NCBI GenBank assembly: GCA_005879815.1
Contig: VBKA01000034.1
Span: 1-11,894 of the forward strand
Length of the DNA stretch: 11,894 nucleotides
From: Chloroflexota bacterium
Lineage (GTDB): Bacteria > Chloroflexota > Limnocylindria > QHBO01
Direction: 5' to 3'
Part shown: in pieces, positions 5,501-11,894 of the stretch
Layout: each line of letters opens with the position of its first letter
Position numbering within the stretch: position 1 is the first letter of the stretch
Made by a program: the position numbers and the translations under genes
The notes under the pieces: generated by a model
What the model was told of the DNA's origin: nothing
The model's input: only the letters and a program-made list of their open reading frames with translations
The model's database searches: none

Positions 5501-6345
5501 TGGGCGAGCTCCTGCGCATCGGCTTCTCGCTCAACCTCGATAACGACGCCGCTCGCGAGACGCTCACCCGCGCCGAGTCATGGTGCTCCGGCCATGGCGT
5601 CGAGGCGTGGAGCTCATCCGCGGACGATGCCGACGGGATCCGCGCCGCCTGCCCCGGGACCGACCTGATCTGCGTGCTGGGAGGCGACGGCACCTTCCTG
5701 CGGACCGCGCGAGCCATTGGTGACAGCGAGGTGCCCGCGCTGGGGGTGAACCTGGGTCGGGTGGGCTTCCTGGCGAAGGTCGAGACGGCCGACCTGGAGC
5801 GCACGCTCGACCAGGTCGTCGCGGACCAGTACAGCATCGAAGAACGGTTCCGCATCTCCGCCACCGTCATCCGCGCCGACGGCTCAAGCGAGACGCACGC
5901 CTGCCTCAACGAAGTCGTAGTGACGCGGGGCTCGCGGGTCCGGATGATCCAGGTCGAGGTCGAGGTATCCGGCAGCCACCTCGCCACGTACGTCGCTGAC
6001 GGCGTGGTGGTGGCTACGCCGACCGGCTCGACCGCCTACTCCTTCAGTGCCGGCGGCGCGGTGCTGGACCCGCGCCTGAGGAACGTGATCATCACCCCGG
6101 TCGCCGGCTACCTGTCGCCGCTGCACAGCGTGGTCGCAGGCGAGCGCCACGAGGTGCGCCTGACGCTGCGCGAGAGCCACGAAGGCGCCATCATCTCGAT
6201 CGACGGGCAGACCGACCTGCCCATGCGTTCCGGCGAGCGCGTGGAGGTGCGTGCCCTGCCGATCCCGCTGCGCCTGCTGGAGCCCGAGGGGAGCACCCCC
6301 TTCTACGAGCTCCTGCGCACCAAGGCGTCGCTGCTTCCCTACTGA
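5500..6345 (+). CDS. nadK: NAD kinase
   Basis: NadK phosphorylates NAD+ to NADP+ using ATP or polyphosphate in the cytoplasm. The ATG at 5500 overlaps the previous stop by one base (TGATG) and has GGAGG 4 bases upstream. A longer reading back to 4930 would run through the whole ribbon-helix-helix gene and is rejected. The 281-residue product is of normal length. The N-terminal domain carries GGDGTFLRTAR (Gly61-Arg71) with the catalytic Asp63, then NLGRVGFLAKVE. The C-terminal beta domain has the NE motif at Asn137-Glu138 (CLNEVVVTRG), the NAD-binding loop PTGSTAYSFSAGG from Pro174, and ITPVAGYLSPLHS. SIDGQTDLP near the C-terminus is the usual nucleotide-contacting strand. recN follows 3 bases after the stop. 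Confidence 0.95.
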   Translation: MGELLRIGFSLNLDNDAARETLTRAESWCSGHGVEAWSSSADDADGIRAACPGTDLICVLGGDGTFLRTARAIGDSEVPALGVNLGRVGFLAKVETADLERTLDQVVADQYSIEERFRISATVIRADGSSETHACLNEVVVTRGSRVRMIQVEVEVSGSHLATYVADGVVVATPTGSTAYSFSAGGAVLDPRLRNVIITPVAGYLSPLHSVVAGERHEVRLTLRESHEGAIISIDGQTDLPMRSGERVEVRALPIPLRLLEPEGSTPFYELLRTKASLLPY

Positions 6346-6348
6346 CCG

Positions 6349-8007
6349 ATGGCGCTGATCGAGCTGGCTGTCACCAACCTGGCGGTGATCGAGTCCGTTC
6401 GCCTCGCATTGGGCCGCGGGTTGGTGGTGGTCACCGGGGAGACCGGCGCCGGCAAGTCGCTCGTCGTGGACGCGCTGGCCTTGGCCCTTGGAGCACGCGG
6501 CACGAGCGACCTGGTGCGCAGCGGATCCGCCGCCCTGCGCGTGGAGGCCATCTTCGACGACGTCCCTCGCGATCCCCAGGACCCGCTCGACGAGCTCGTG
6601 GATCTCGGTGACGGGTCATTGATCGTGAGCCGCGAGGTGACCGCTGATGGGCGATCGCTGGCGCGGGTCAACGATCGGACTGTGACCGTCGGCGCGCTCG
6701 CCGCCTTCGGCGGCCGGATCGCGGAGATCCACGGCCAGCATGAGCACCAGCGCCTCTTCGCCGCGGAGCGTCAGCGCGCCCTGCTCGACCGTTTCGGGGG
6801 GCACATGGACCTCGTCGTGGCCGTTGGGGAGACGTGGCGAGCGTGGCGCGCCGCCGCGGCCCGCGCCGGCGAGCTGGTGATGGATCCCAGGGAGCTCGAA
6901 CGTCGGACCGAGCTCCTCCGCCACCAAGCGCGCGAGATCGAGGCGGCGGCTCTGCAGCCGGACGAAGACGTGTCCCTGGCTGCGCGGGTGAAGTCGGTCC
7001 AGCACCTCGAGGCGATCGTGCGCTCGGTGGGCGATGCGGTCAGGACCCTGCAACACGACGGGGGTGCGCTCGACGGGATGCGTTCGGCACTCGCCCAGCT
7101 GGAGTCAGCTGCGGCCCACGACGAGCGTTTCACCGCGCTCGCGGCGCGCGGAGCCGCCCTGGTGGCCGAGGCAACCGAGCTGGCCCGGGATGCGGCCGCG
7201 CTCGGAGGGCAGGTGCAGGTCGACACGGGAGAACGCGCGGTGATGGAGGAGCGGCTGGGGCTGATCTACGACCTGAGGCGCAAGTACGGCGACTCGATCG
7301 AGGCGATCGTGGCCTTCGGTCGCGAGGCCGCGGCCGAGCTGACTCGCCTTGAGCACATGGACACGCTGCGCGAGGAGCTGGGGATCGAGGAGCAGCGGGC
7401 GCGGGGGGAGCTGGAGGCCGCGGCCGCGAAGATCCACGACGCCCGCACCGCGGCGGCGGCCAGCCTGGCTCACAGGGTGAACGCCGAGCTGCCGCCCATC
7501 GGCCTGCCAGGCGACGCCTTCGACATCGACGTGCGACCCACCGAGGTCGGGCCCAGCGGTGCCGACTATGTCGAGTTCCGGTTCGCTCCCAATCCCGGCG
7601 AACCTCCGCGGCCGATGGCGCGCATCGCGTCCGGTGGCGAGGCGAGCCGGCTGAGCCTGGCCTTGAAGGTGGTCCTCGCGGCGGCAGACGAGACGCCGGT
7701 CCTCATCTTCGACGAGGTCGACGCCGGAGTGGGCGGTCGGAACGCTGGACCGCTGGGTGAGCGCTTGCGCTCGCTCGCCACGTTCCACCAGGTGCTGTGC
7801 GTGACGCACCTGCCCCAGGTGGCGGCCTTCGCGGACGTCCACGTCCACGTCGGGAAGCGGGTTGAAGAGGGGCGCACCTACACCGATGCGCGCATCCTCG
7901 ACACGACCGAGCGCGCGGACGAGCTGGCGGCGATGCTGGCCGGCGAGGGCGCGGGACAGGAGGCACGAGCCACGGCAGAGGCGCTGCTGCGGGCGGCCGG
8001 CTCATGA
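6349..8007 (+). CDS. recN: DNA repair protein RecN
   Basis: RecN is an SMC-like ATPase that acts early at DNA double-strand breaks and promotes RecA-dependent repair. The 552-residue length matches the family (E. coli 553). The N-terminal half-site has LAVIESVRLALGRGLVVVTGETGAGKS with Walker A at Gly30-Ser37, and EIHGQHEHQRLF around residues 126-137, a RecN hallmark. The middle (about 170-380) is Ala/Glu/Arg-rich helix expected to form the coiled coil. The C-terminal half-site carries the ABC signature SGGEASRLSLAL from Ser428, Walker B LIFDEVDAGVGG with Asp455-Glu456, and THLPQVAAFAD. The start ATG is 3 bases after nadK without a clear Shine-Dalgarno site. The stop overlaps the xerD start (ATGA). 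nadK-recN adjacency is widespread in bacteria. Confidence 0.96.
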   Translation: MALIELAVTNLAVIESVRLALGRGLVVVTGETGAGKSLVVDALALALGARGTSDLVRSGSAALRVEAIFDDVPRDPQDPLDELVDLGDGSLIVSREVTADGRSLARVNDRTVTVGALAAFGGRIAEIHGQHEHQRLFAAERQRALLDRFGGHMDLVVAVGETWRAWRAAAARAGELVMDPRELERRTELLRHQAREIEAAALQPDEDVSLAARVKSVQHLEAIVRSVGDAVRTLQHDGGALDGMRSALAQLESAAAHDERFTALAARGAALVAEATELARDAAALGGQVQVDTGERAVMEERLGLIYDLRRKYGDSIEAIVAFGREAAAELTRLEHMDTLREELGIEEQRARGELEAAAAKIHDARTAAAASLAHRVNAELPPIGLPGDAFDIDVRPTEVGPSGADYVEFRFAPNPGEPPRPMARIASGGEASRLSLALKVVLAAADETPVLIFDEVDAGVGGRNAGPLGERLRSLATFHQVLCVTHLPQVAAFADVHVHVGKRVEEGRTYTDARILDTTERADELAAMLAGEGAGQEARATAEALLRAAGS

Positions 8008-8912
8008 CCGCGCAGGCCACAGCCGTCGAAGGGCCACGGTTCGGCGGCGTGGTGAATGCCTTCCTCCTCGAGCTGCGCGTGGAGCGTGGTCTCTCGCCGC
8101 TGACCATCGACGCCTACCGCCGCGACCTTGCCCAGTTCGCGTCGAGCCTGCGCGGCGAGCAGTGGCGGAGCGACCCCGCTCCGGCTCGCCGCTTCCTGGC
8201 CGGCCTGCGCGGCGCCGGGCGCCGTGGATCGACCCTTGCTCGCAAGGCAGCAGCCATTCGCAGCTTCTACGGATTCGCGCTGCGCGAGGGGGCGGCCACG
8301 CGCGATGTTGCGACACTTCTCGACGCGCCGCGCACGGGGAGCTATCTGCCCGACGTGCTCGCCCCGGACCAGGTCGCGGCGATCCTCGAGGCCCCGCTCG
8401 GCGACGCCATCGGCTTGCGCGATGCGGCAATCCTCGAGCTGCTGTATGCGTCCGGCCTGCGGGTCAGCGAGCTGATCGGGCTGGACCTCGACCGGCTCGA
8501 CCTGCCCAATCTCCAGCTGCGGGTGATCGGAAAGGGAAACAAGGAGCGCCGAGTGCCGATGGGCGAACCGGCGGGCGACCGGCTGCATCGGTACCTCAGC
8601 GGTCCCCGTCAGGAGTGGACCGCGGGTCGCCCGACCGAGGCGGTGTTCATCAGCCGACGGGGCCGGCGGCTGCGCCGTGAAACGGTCTGGCGCATCGTGC
8701 AGCGCTGGGCGGGGGCATCTGGGATTCCTGAGCGCGTCACGCCACACACCTTCCGGCACAGCTTCGCGACCCATCTGCTCGAGGGAGGAGCGGATCTGCG
8801 GGTGGTCCAGGCGCTGCTGGGCCATGCTAGCATCAGCACCACCCAGCTCTACACGCATCTGACCGGTGAACGGCTGCGCGAGGTCTACGCGCGGTCGCAC
8901 CCTCGGGCCTGA
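8004..8912 (+). CDS. xerD: Tyrosine recombinase, XerD-like
   Basis: Xer recombinases resolve chromosome dimers by strand exchange at dif. The 302-residue protein has the standard two-part build. The N-terminal SAM-like core-binding domain (about residues 14-105) includes FLLELRVERGLSPLTIDAYRRDL. The C-terminal catalytic domain carries the full active-site set: Arg153 (SGLRVSEL), Lys177 (GKGNKERRVP), His248 and Arg251 (HTFRHSFATHLL), His274 (LGHASISTTQLYTH) and the nucleophile Tyr283. Length and lack of extra domains fit XerC/XerD rather than an integrase of a mobile element. The setting between recN and other housekeeping genes agrees; mycobacteria carry xerD a few genes downstream of recN. 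Whether this is XerC or XerD cannot be decided from motifs alone. No dif-like site was recognised. Confidence 0.88.
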   Translation: MTAQATAVEGPRFGGVVNAFLLELRVERGLSPLTIDAYRRDLAQFASSLRGEQWRSDPAPARRFLAGLRGAGRRGSTLARKAAAIRSFYGFALREGAATRDVATLLDAPRTGSYLPDVLAPDQVAAILEAPLGDAIGLRDAAILELLYASGLRVSELIGLDLDRLDLPNLQLRVIGKGNKERRVPMGEPAGDRLHRYLSGPRQEWTAGRPTEAVFISRRGRRLRRETVWRIVQRWAGASGIPERVTPHTFRHSFATHLLEGGADLRVVQALLGHASISTTQLYTHLTGERLREVYARSHPRA

Positions 8913-8945
8913 GCCATCCGAGACGGGTCGCAGAGCGGAGCGCGC

Positions 8946-9764
8946 ATGAGTTACGCCCGGAACCTGTTGAGCCGCGGGGAGGAGATCGTCTTCGAGACCC
9001 GCCAGCACTGGTTTGCGGTGCTCGCCCAGGTCTGGCTCTTCGTCGTTCTGGCGGTGCTGGCGCTCGCAATCCTGATCTGGCAGTCAACCTCGACCCCGTC
9101 CGGATTCCAGGCGCCGCTGCAGATCGTCGCCGTCGTGGTGCTGCTGGGCTCGCTCGCCCGCATCGGTCTGGTGGTCTGGGGCTGGCAGAACCAGGAGTAC
9201 CTGGTCACCACCCGGCGGATCATCAAGGCCGAGGGTGTGCTGAACAAGGCGATGACCGACTCGAGCCTGGAGAAGATCAACGACGCGCATCTGTCCCAGA
9301 GCTGGCTGGGCCGCATCTTCCGGTACGGCCACCTGGACATCATGACCGCCTCCGACGAGCCAGGGGCCGTCGAAGACTTCCCGATGATGGCCGACGCCAT
9401 CCAGTTCAAGATCTCGATGATGAACCAGAAGGAGCTGCTCGAGCGGCCGGACCTGGCACGACCGGCTGCCCAACGCCCGTCCGCGCCGCCTCCCATGCAG
9501 CGTGCTGAGGCGCTGCCGCCCCGGGCGGGATCGGACAAGGTCCAGGCAGTGCGCAGCGCGCCATCGCCAGACGTCGGCGCGTCGCCCGAGCCGGAGGACA
9601 CCACATCAGAGGGGGAGTCATCACAAATGGCCTCGGCGTCAGCGCCTGGCGGCAGCGCCGAGCTGGCGGCCACGCTCGAGCGCCTTGCCGGACTGCGCGA
9701 CCGGGGCCTCATCACGCCCGAGGAATACGAAGCCAAGAAGCGCGACATCCTGGAGCGGATGTAG
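8946..9764 (+). CDS. Membrane protein with bacterial PH-like (YdbS/DUF304) and SHOCT domains
   Basis: A 272-residue protein starting at ATG 8946 with GGAG 5 bases upstream. After a short N-terminus (NLLSRGEEIVFETRQHW), two hydrophobic segments at about residues 22-45 and 56-80 should span the membrane. QNQEYLVTTRRIIKAEGVLNKAMTD and the following stretch to about residue 155 match the bacterial PH-like (bPH2/YdbS) fold; 'EYLVTTRRI' is characteristic. A low-complexity linker rich in Pro, Ala, Ser and Glu (about 167-238) leads to a C-terminal SHOCT motif, LERLAGLRDRGLITPEEYEAKKRDILERM. SHOCT segments are thought to mediate oligomerisation or tether proteins. Both termini are predicted cytoplasmic. 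Physiological role unknown. It lies 33 bases after xerD, and its stop directly abuts the punA start. Confidence 0.82.
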   Translation: MSYARNLLSRGEEIVFETRQHWFAVLAQVWLFVVLAVLALAILIWQSTSTPSGFQAPLQIVAVVVLLGSLARIGLVVWGWQNQEYLVTTRRIIKAEGVLNKAMTDSSLEKINDAHLSQSWLGRIFRYGHLDIMTASDEPGAVEDFPMMADAIQFKISMMNQKELLERPDLARPAAQRPSAPPPMQRAEALPPRAGSDKVQAVRSAPSPDVGASPEPEDTTSEGESSQMASASAPGGSAELAATLERLAGLRDRGLITPEEYEAKKRDILERM

Positions 9765-10655
9765 GTGACGCAGGCACGCCTGGGCGCGCTGCCGGACGGG
9801 ATCTATGGCCAGGAGCTCGAGCGGCGGATCGATCAGGCGGCGCATGCGATTCGGGACTCCCTCCGACAGCAGCCCGAGCTCCAGGCGCCGCGCCTGGCGA
9901 TCGTGCTCGGCAGCGGGCTGGGTGACGTCGTCGAGCTGCTCGATCCCGAGCCACGCGTGCGAATCGCGTACGGCGAGATTCCCAACGTGCCGATCGGCTC
10001 GGTCGGGGGGCATGCCGGCGAGCTGACCGTCGGCCTGGCGGCTGGCACGCCGACCCTCGTCCTCTCCGGACGGACGCACGCGTACGAGGGCTACTCGCAG
10101 CGCGAGGTGACCATCCTGGTGCGCGCCTGCCTGGCGCTGGGCACACGCACACTGTCGCTCACGAACGCGTCCGGGGGCCTCAACCCGGCCTTCGAGGCTG
10201 GCGAAGTGATGCTGATCAACGACACGATCAACCTCTCCGGCGACAACCCGCTGGTGGGACCGAACCTCACAGCGCTCGGTCCGCGCTTCGTACCGATGAC
10301 GGACGCCTTCGACGCCGATCTTCGCCGCCTGGCGCGTGCCGCGGCGGGACGCGCCGGGGTCCAGCTGCGCGAGGGCGTCTACATCATGCTCTCCGGCCCG
10401 AACTACGAGACCCGGGCCGAGATGCGGATGCTTCGCACGCTGGGCGGCGACGCGGTGGGCATGAGCACCGTTCCAGAGGTGCTGGTGGCGCGGCACGCCG
10501 GAGCCCGCGTCCTTGGGTTCAGCCTGGTGACCAATAAGGCGACCGAGGACGTCGATCACGAGGTGACCCACGAAGAGGTGCTCGCCATGGGCAAGGTGGG
10601 CGCCGCCAGGCTGGTGGCGCTCTTCCGCGAGCTCTTGCCGGAGCTGGCGTCGTGA
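9765..10655 (+). CDS. punA: Purine nucleoside phosphorylase (trimeric PNP/MTAP family)
   Basis: The enzyme splits purine (deoxy)nucleosides with phosphate into free base and (deoxy)ribose-1-phosphate, feeding purine salvage. GTG 9765 abuts the preceding TAG and has GGAG 9 bases upstream; the product is 296 residues, slightly above the usual 270-290 because of an N-terminal extension. Conserved elements: phosphate loop GSGLG (Gly49-Gly53), GGHAGEL, GRTHAYEGY with His105, TNASGGLNP from Thr133, LSGPNYETRAE with Glu215, and GDAVGMSTVPEVLVARH. Asn257 in SLVTNKATED corresponds to human Asn243. The Glu/Asn pair predicts 6-oxopurine substrates (inosine, guanosine) rather than methylthioadenosine, whose phosphorylases carry Asp at the Asn position. 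The stop overlaps the next gene (GTGA). Confidence 0.93.
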   Translation: MTQARLGALPDGIYGQELERRIDQAAHAIRDSLRQQPELQAPRLAIVLGSGLGDVVELLDPEPRVRIAYGEIPNVPIGSVGGHAGELTVGLAAGTPTLVLSGRTHAYEGYSQREVTILVRACLALGTRTLSLTNASGGLNPAFEAGEVMLINDTINLSGDNPLVGPNLTALGPRFVPMTDAFDADLRRLARAAAGRAGVQLREGVYIMLSGPNYETRAEMRMLRTLGGDAVGMSTVPEVLVARHAGARVLGFSLVTNKATEDVDHEVTHEEVLAMGKVGAARLVALFRELLPELAS

Positions 10656-11284
10656 TCTTCGTCCAGCAAGACTTCGTCACGCTGCTCGGGATCGTGCTGG
10701 CTTTGGTGGTAGGCATCACCTGCCACGAATTCAGCCATGCGCTCGTCGCGGACTTCCTGGGCGACCACCGTCCTCGAGCCATGGGCCGGGTCTCGCTCAA
10801 CCCGGTGCGCCACATCGACCCGCTCGGCGCGATCTTCTTCATCGCTGCCGGCTTCGGGTGGGGGCGTCCGGTGGCGGTCAACGCAGCCGCCATGCGTGGC
10901 GGGCGACGATCCATGGCCTGGGTGGCCGCGGCCGGGCCCATCGCGAACATCGTGGTCGCGGTCCTGTTCGCGGTCGTCTACCGCGTTCTCGCCCTGCCGG
11001 GCGGCACCTCCTCGGACCCCGCACGACTGGTCCTGGTGATCGTCGTGCTGAACGTCACGCTCGCTTTCTTCAACCTCCTGCCGATTCCACCGCTGGACGG
11101 CTACAACTTCGCGATGGCCTTCCTGCCCTTCCGCATCGCCCTCCAGGTCCAGCAGCTGGCCCAGTACGGGCTGTTGCTCCTGCTCGGCCTCGTCCTCCTG
11201 TCGCGCCTTTCTCCGGGAGCGAGTCCGCTCGACTGGCTCTTTGCAGGGGCCGCCGGGCTGGCGGGGGTGCTGACGGGTGCATAG
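10652..11284 (+). CDS. Site-2 protease-like membrane metalloprotease (M50 family)
   Basis: A 210-residue integral membrane protein with the zinc motif HEFSH (His25, Glu26, His29) in its first membrane segment. The third ligand is Asp149, in NLLPIPPLDG. Between them are LNPVRHIDPLGAIFF, GFGWGRPVAVN and AAGPIANIVVAVLFAVVY, all typical of the short M50B 'site-2 protease family' proteins. Hydrophobic stretches at about 8-30, 58-70, 90-110, 126-145 and 168-185 suggest a compact polytopic fold without a PDZ domain. Such enzymes cleave within membranes; the substrate of this subgroup is generally unknown. GTG 10652 overlaps the punA stop and has GGAG 8 bases upstream. Short M50 proteins frequently lie near scpA-scpB in Gram-positive and related bacteria, and here scpA is two genes downstream. 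Confidence 0.9.
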   Translation: MIFVQQDFVTLLGIVLALVVGITCHEFSHALVADFLGDHRPRAMGRVSLNPVRHIDPLGAIFFIAAGFGWGRPVAVNAAAMRGGRRSMAWVAAAGPIANIVVAVLFAVVYRVLALPGGTSSDPARLVLVIVVLNVTLAFFNLLPIPPLDGYNFAMAFLPFRIALQVQQLAQYGLLLLLGLVLLSRLSPGASPLDWLFAGAAGLAGVLTGA

Positions 11285-11762
11285 GGTCGGCCAGTTCGTC
11301 AGCCACCTGACGGCGCGCGTGACACCCGACGACGAGGCCACAGCGCATCGCATCCTGCCCGCCACGGCCTGGCCCCTCTTCGACGGCATGCCGGCCGCCG
11401 ACCGTCGCCACGGGCTCGACGTCGTCCGGCGCCTACTCGAGCGGGGCATCGACGATCGCGAGCTCCTGGCTGCGGCCCTGGTGCATGACGCTGCCAAGGG
11501 CCGACGCCTGCGGCTCTGGCACCGGGTATCGGGGGTCGTGCTGGCGCGGCTCGCCCCGAGGCTGCTTGCGAGGCTCGCCTCGCCTGATGAGGAGAGCGGC
11601 GGCCGCGCGTGGTGGATCTTCCTGCATCACGCGGGCCTTTCCGCCGAGGCTGCCCGCGAGGCGGGTCTGAGCGGGCGAGCTGCGGGCTTCATCAACGGGG
11701 CCGTGGCAGCCGGCGACGAGAACCTGGCTGCGGCCCTCCATGCAGCGGATGAGGCCAGCTGA
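11277..11762 (+). CDS. Small HD-domain protein, putative metal-dependent phosphohydrolase
   Basis: A 161-residue protein starting at GTG 11277, overlapping the M50 gene by 8 bases. It has an HD-type arrangement: His45 in RRHGLDVVRRLLERG, the His70-Asp71 doublet in LLAAALVHDAAKGRR with Lys74 after it, and a later FLHHAG (about residue 122) that may supply a further metal ligand. Length and organisation resemble small stand-alone HD hydrolases. The substrate could be a nucleotide or phosphorylated metabolite, but nothing here identifies it. Its place between a membrane protease and scpA gives no clear clue. The scpA candidate start is 4 bases after its TGA. Confidence 0.78.
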   Translation: MHRVGQFVSHLTARVTPDDEATAHRILPATAWPLFDGMPAADRRHGLDVVRRLLERGIDDRELLAAALVHDAAKGRRLRLWHRVSGVVLARLAPRLLARLASPDEESGGRAWWIFLHHAGLSAEAAREAGLSGRAAGFINGAVAAGDENLAAALHAADEAS

Positions 11763-11766
11763 GCGC

Positions 11767-11894
11767 ATGCCTCTCGAGCCGGTCCCGATCCTGCCAGCGC
11801 AGGCAGGCGCCTTTCCGGTGGGCGGTACCGGCTTCGAGGTGCGCCTGACGGTCTTCGAGGGACCGCTCCAGCTGCTGCTGCATCTCATCGAGTC
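11767..11894 (+). CDS. scpA: Segregation and condensation protein A, N-terminal fragment
   Basis: The last 128 bases encode about 42 residues from an ATG at 11767: a variable lead of about 22 residues, then FEVRLTVFEGPLQLLLHLIE. This matches the N-terminal signature of ScpA (usually F-x-GPLDLLLHLI). ScpA is the kleisin that, with ScpB, bridges the SMC heads of the bacterial condensin. Gln stands where Asp is most common. The frame is open to the window end, so only the SMC-neck-binding helix region is seen. scpB is expected just downstream, outside the window. The exact start is not certain, since no clear Shine-Dalgarno site precedes 11767. Confidence 0.85.
   Translation, partial: MPLEPVPILPAQAGAFPVGGTGFEVRLTVFEGPLQLLLHLIE

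Noticed and set aside
8004..8912. Tyrosine recombinase as a phage or island integrase
   Set aside because: Length, domain layout and position among overlapping housekeeping genes fit Xer; no attachment repeats, tRNA or phage genes are nearby.

Overview
The window is a tightly packed, all-plus-strand stretch of housekeeping genes from a high-GC bacterium. Third codon positions are almost all G or C, several starts are GTG or TTG, and most neighbours overlap or lie within 35 bases of each other. The best taxonomic guess is Chloroflexota. The EF-P carries an arginine-tip loop like Thermus rather than the PGKG loop usual in Actinobacteria. The order xseA-xseB-dxs-tlyA-nadK-recN-xerD-...-scpA mixes arrangements known from Firmicutes and Actinobacteria. 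This assignment is inference and only moderately secure.

Layout: (1) 1-2126: translation factor EF-P (start codon clipped by one base), then both subunits of exonuclease VII (xseA, xseB). (2) 2127-2273: the only non-coding gap above 100 bases. It holds a possible 17-residue ORF coupled to the xseB stop, a TATACT -10-like hexamer, and inverted/direct repeats that can fold into two mutually exclusive hairpins around the dxs start. (3) 2274-5081: dxs (first step of the MEP isoprenoid pathway) and tlyA (rRNA 2'-O-methyltransferase). (4) 5087-6345: a small ribbon-helix-helix regulator whose start lies inside a palindrome, then nadK. (5) 6349-8912: recN (double-strand-break repair) and xerD (tyrosine recombinase), overlapping by ATGA. 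(6) 8946-9764: a membrane-anchored PH-like protein with a C-terminal SHOCT domain. (7) 9765-11894: punA (purine nucleoside phosphorylase), an M50-type membrane metalloprotease, a small HD-domain protein, and the start of scpA (condensin kleisin), cut by the window end.

Together the genes serve DNA repair and chromosome maintenance (XseAB, RecN, XerD, ScpA), cofactor and isoprenoid supply (NadK, Dxs), translation (EF-P, TlyA) and purine salvage (PunA). No mobile element, CRISPR array, tRNA or rRNA was recognised. No exotic defence or biosynthetic system is visible. The points most worth a second look are regulatory: the dxs leader and the palindrome over the start of the ribbon-helix-helix gene. 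Secondary points are divergent cofactor motifs in Dxs and the arginine tip of EF-P.
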